Shown here in pieces: positions 63,595-64,000 of a stretch of DNA of 64,000 bases. The stretch is from Chitinophagaceae bacterium BSSC1. GTDB taxonomy: Bacteria > Bacteroidota > Bacteroidia > Chitinophagales > Chitinophagaceae. Both the position numbers and the translations under genes were made by a program. Position 1 is the stretch's first letter, and each line of letters begins with the position of its first letter. The notes under the pieces were generated by a model. It worked only from the letters and a program-made list of their open reading frames with translations. It was not told the DNA's origin and ran no database searches. The stretch spans positions 62,001 to 126,000 of the forward strand of contig NKJC01000002.1 in NCBI GenBank assembly GCA_002256435.1, in the 5' to 3' direction.

Positions 63595-63622
63595 AAAAGA
63601 GGCCCCATTTGGGGTCTCTTTT
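63595..63622 (+). terminator. Intrinsic terminator of trxA
   Basis: AAAAGAGGCCCCA pairs with TGGGGTCTCTTTT around a 2-nt loop, with one mismatch and terminal A/T runs on both sides. It lies 18 bp past the stop codon. Confidence 0.8.
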
Positions 63623-63690
63623 GTTATTGGATATTCATGATTAATATTTTATTATCTTACCGCCTTATTCAATCAGCCAACTACTAGTTT

Positions 63691-64000
63691 ATGGAACGCT
63701 TTCACGGAATATTGGGCATTATTTTGATTCTGGCCATTGCTTTTTTGTTTTCAAACAATAAGAAAAGAATCAACTATAGACTGGTTGTTAGCGGTATGAT
63801 GTTGCAAATTGCTATTGCAGTATTGGTATTAAAAGTACCACCAGTAACCTGGTTCTTCCAAAAACTGGGGCATGGTATGGAAAAGATTGAACAGTTTGCC
63901 AGACAAGGGGTTTCCTTTGTGTATGGTGGCATTATGGTTGCTGGCCCTGCTCCTACCAATGTTCAAAATTTTGCACAAGGTGGTTTTGTATTTGCTTTTA
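63691..64000 (+). CDS. Concentrative nucleoside transporter (NupC/CNT family), 3' end outside window
   Basis: The first 103 residues of an inner-membrane nucleoside symporter. MERFHGILGIILILAIAFLFS is a typical N-terminal helix, followed by NNKKRINYRLVVSGMMLQIAIA, a conserved CNT block, and QKLGHGMEKIEQFARQGVSFVYG. The gene continues beyond the right edge, so the catalytic core (inner half) is not visible. It probably imports nucleosides with Na+ or H+. Confidence 0.85.
   Translation, partial: MERFHGILGIILILAIAFLFSNNKKRINYRLVVSGMMLQIAIAVLVLKVPPVTWFFQKLGHGMEKIEQFARQGVSFVYGGIMVAGPAPTNVQNFAQGGFVFAF

Overview
The window reads as chromosomal DNA of a Bacteroidota bacterium, most likely Chitinophagaceae or a close relative; this placement is inference from gene content and was not tested by phylogeny. 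The evidence is two proteins with the CHU_C-type C-terminal sorting domain of the type IX secretion system (T9SS), a PorP/SprF protein, a short primary sigma factor of the Bacteroidota type, DUF4249, DUF3276 (PUR) and DUF3822 families, AT-rich DNA (roughly 40% GC by eye), no clear Shine-Dalgarno sequences, and repeated TAnnTTTG promoter elements upstream of genes. Most of the window is ordinary housekeeping sequence with tight operons.

Layout. 0-3.6 kb: the 3' end of a giant PKD-repeat secreted protein and its PorP/SprF partner. 3.6-10.6 kb: a membrane pyrophosphatase with an extra C-terminal tail, a serine hydrolase, SerA, CutC and a Tat-exported glycosylasparaginase. 10.7-11.5 kb: a small accessory islet with two unrecognised small ORFs, imperfect flanking direct repeats and two strong palindromes. 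11.6-15.7 kb: a TPR protein and GyrA. 15.8-18.9 kb: a saccharopine dehydrogenase-like protein and a membrane-anchored MutS-family ATPase. 19-24 kb: a compact leftward operon (DUF3822, rsmD, 5-formyl-THF cyclo-ligase, lpxK, rnr). 24-30.5 kb: a MATE exporter, a small outer-membrane protein, an operon trxB-folB-TPR-ACBP, a DUF4249 lipoprotein and the primary sigma factor. 30.7-34 kb: threonine aldolase, pgi and a GNAT acetyltransferase. 34-36.4 kb: a PUR-domain protein and an ABC exporter.

36.5-46.9 kb: the respiratory complex I operon nuoABCDHIJKLMN followed by one small proline-rich protein. nuoE, nuoF and nuoG, the NADH-oxidising module, are absent from the locus. 46.95-47.53 kb is a gene-free stretch full of hairpins: six copies of a CCTCGGC/GCCGAGG stem-loop, another long hairpin, and a 119-bp inverted duplication ending at tRNA-Ser(TGA). 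This and the 10.7-11.5 kb islet are the least conventional parts of the window.

47.8-64 kb: a second T9SS-sorted protein, MutS2 without its Smr domain, a two-component system, msrA, an M1 peptidase, a polysaccharide flippase, an NlpC/P60 lipoprotein, dnaE, thioredoxin and the start of a CNT nucleoside transporter that runs off the right edge. I found no phage, insertion sequence, CRISPR array or defence cluster.
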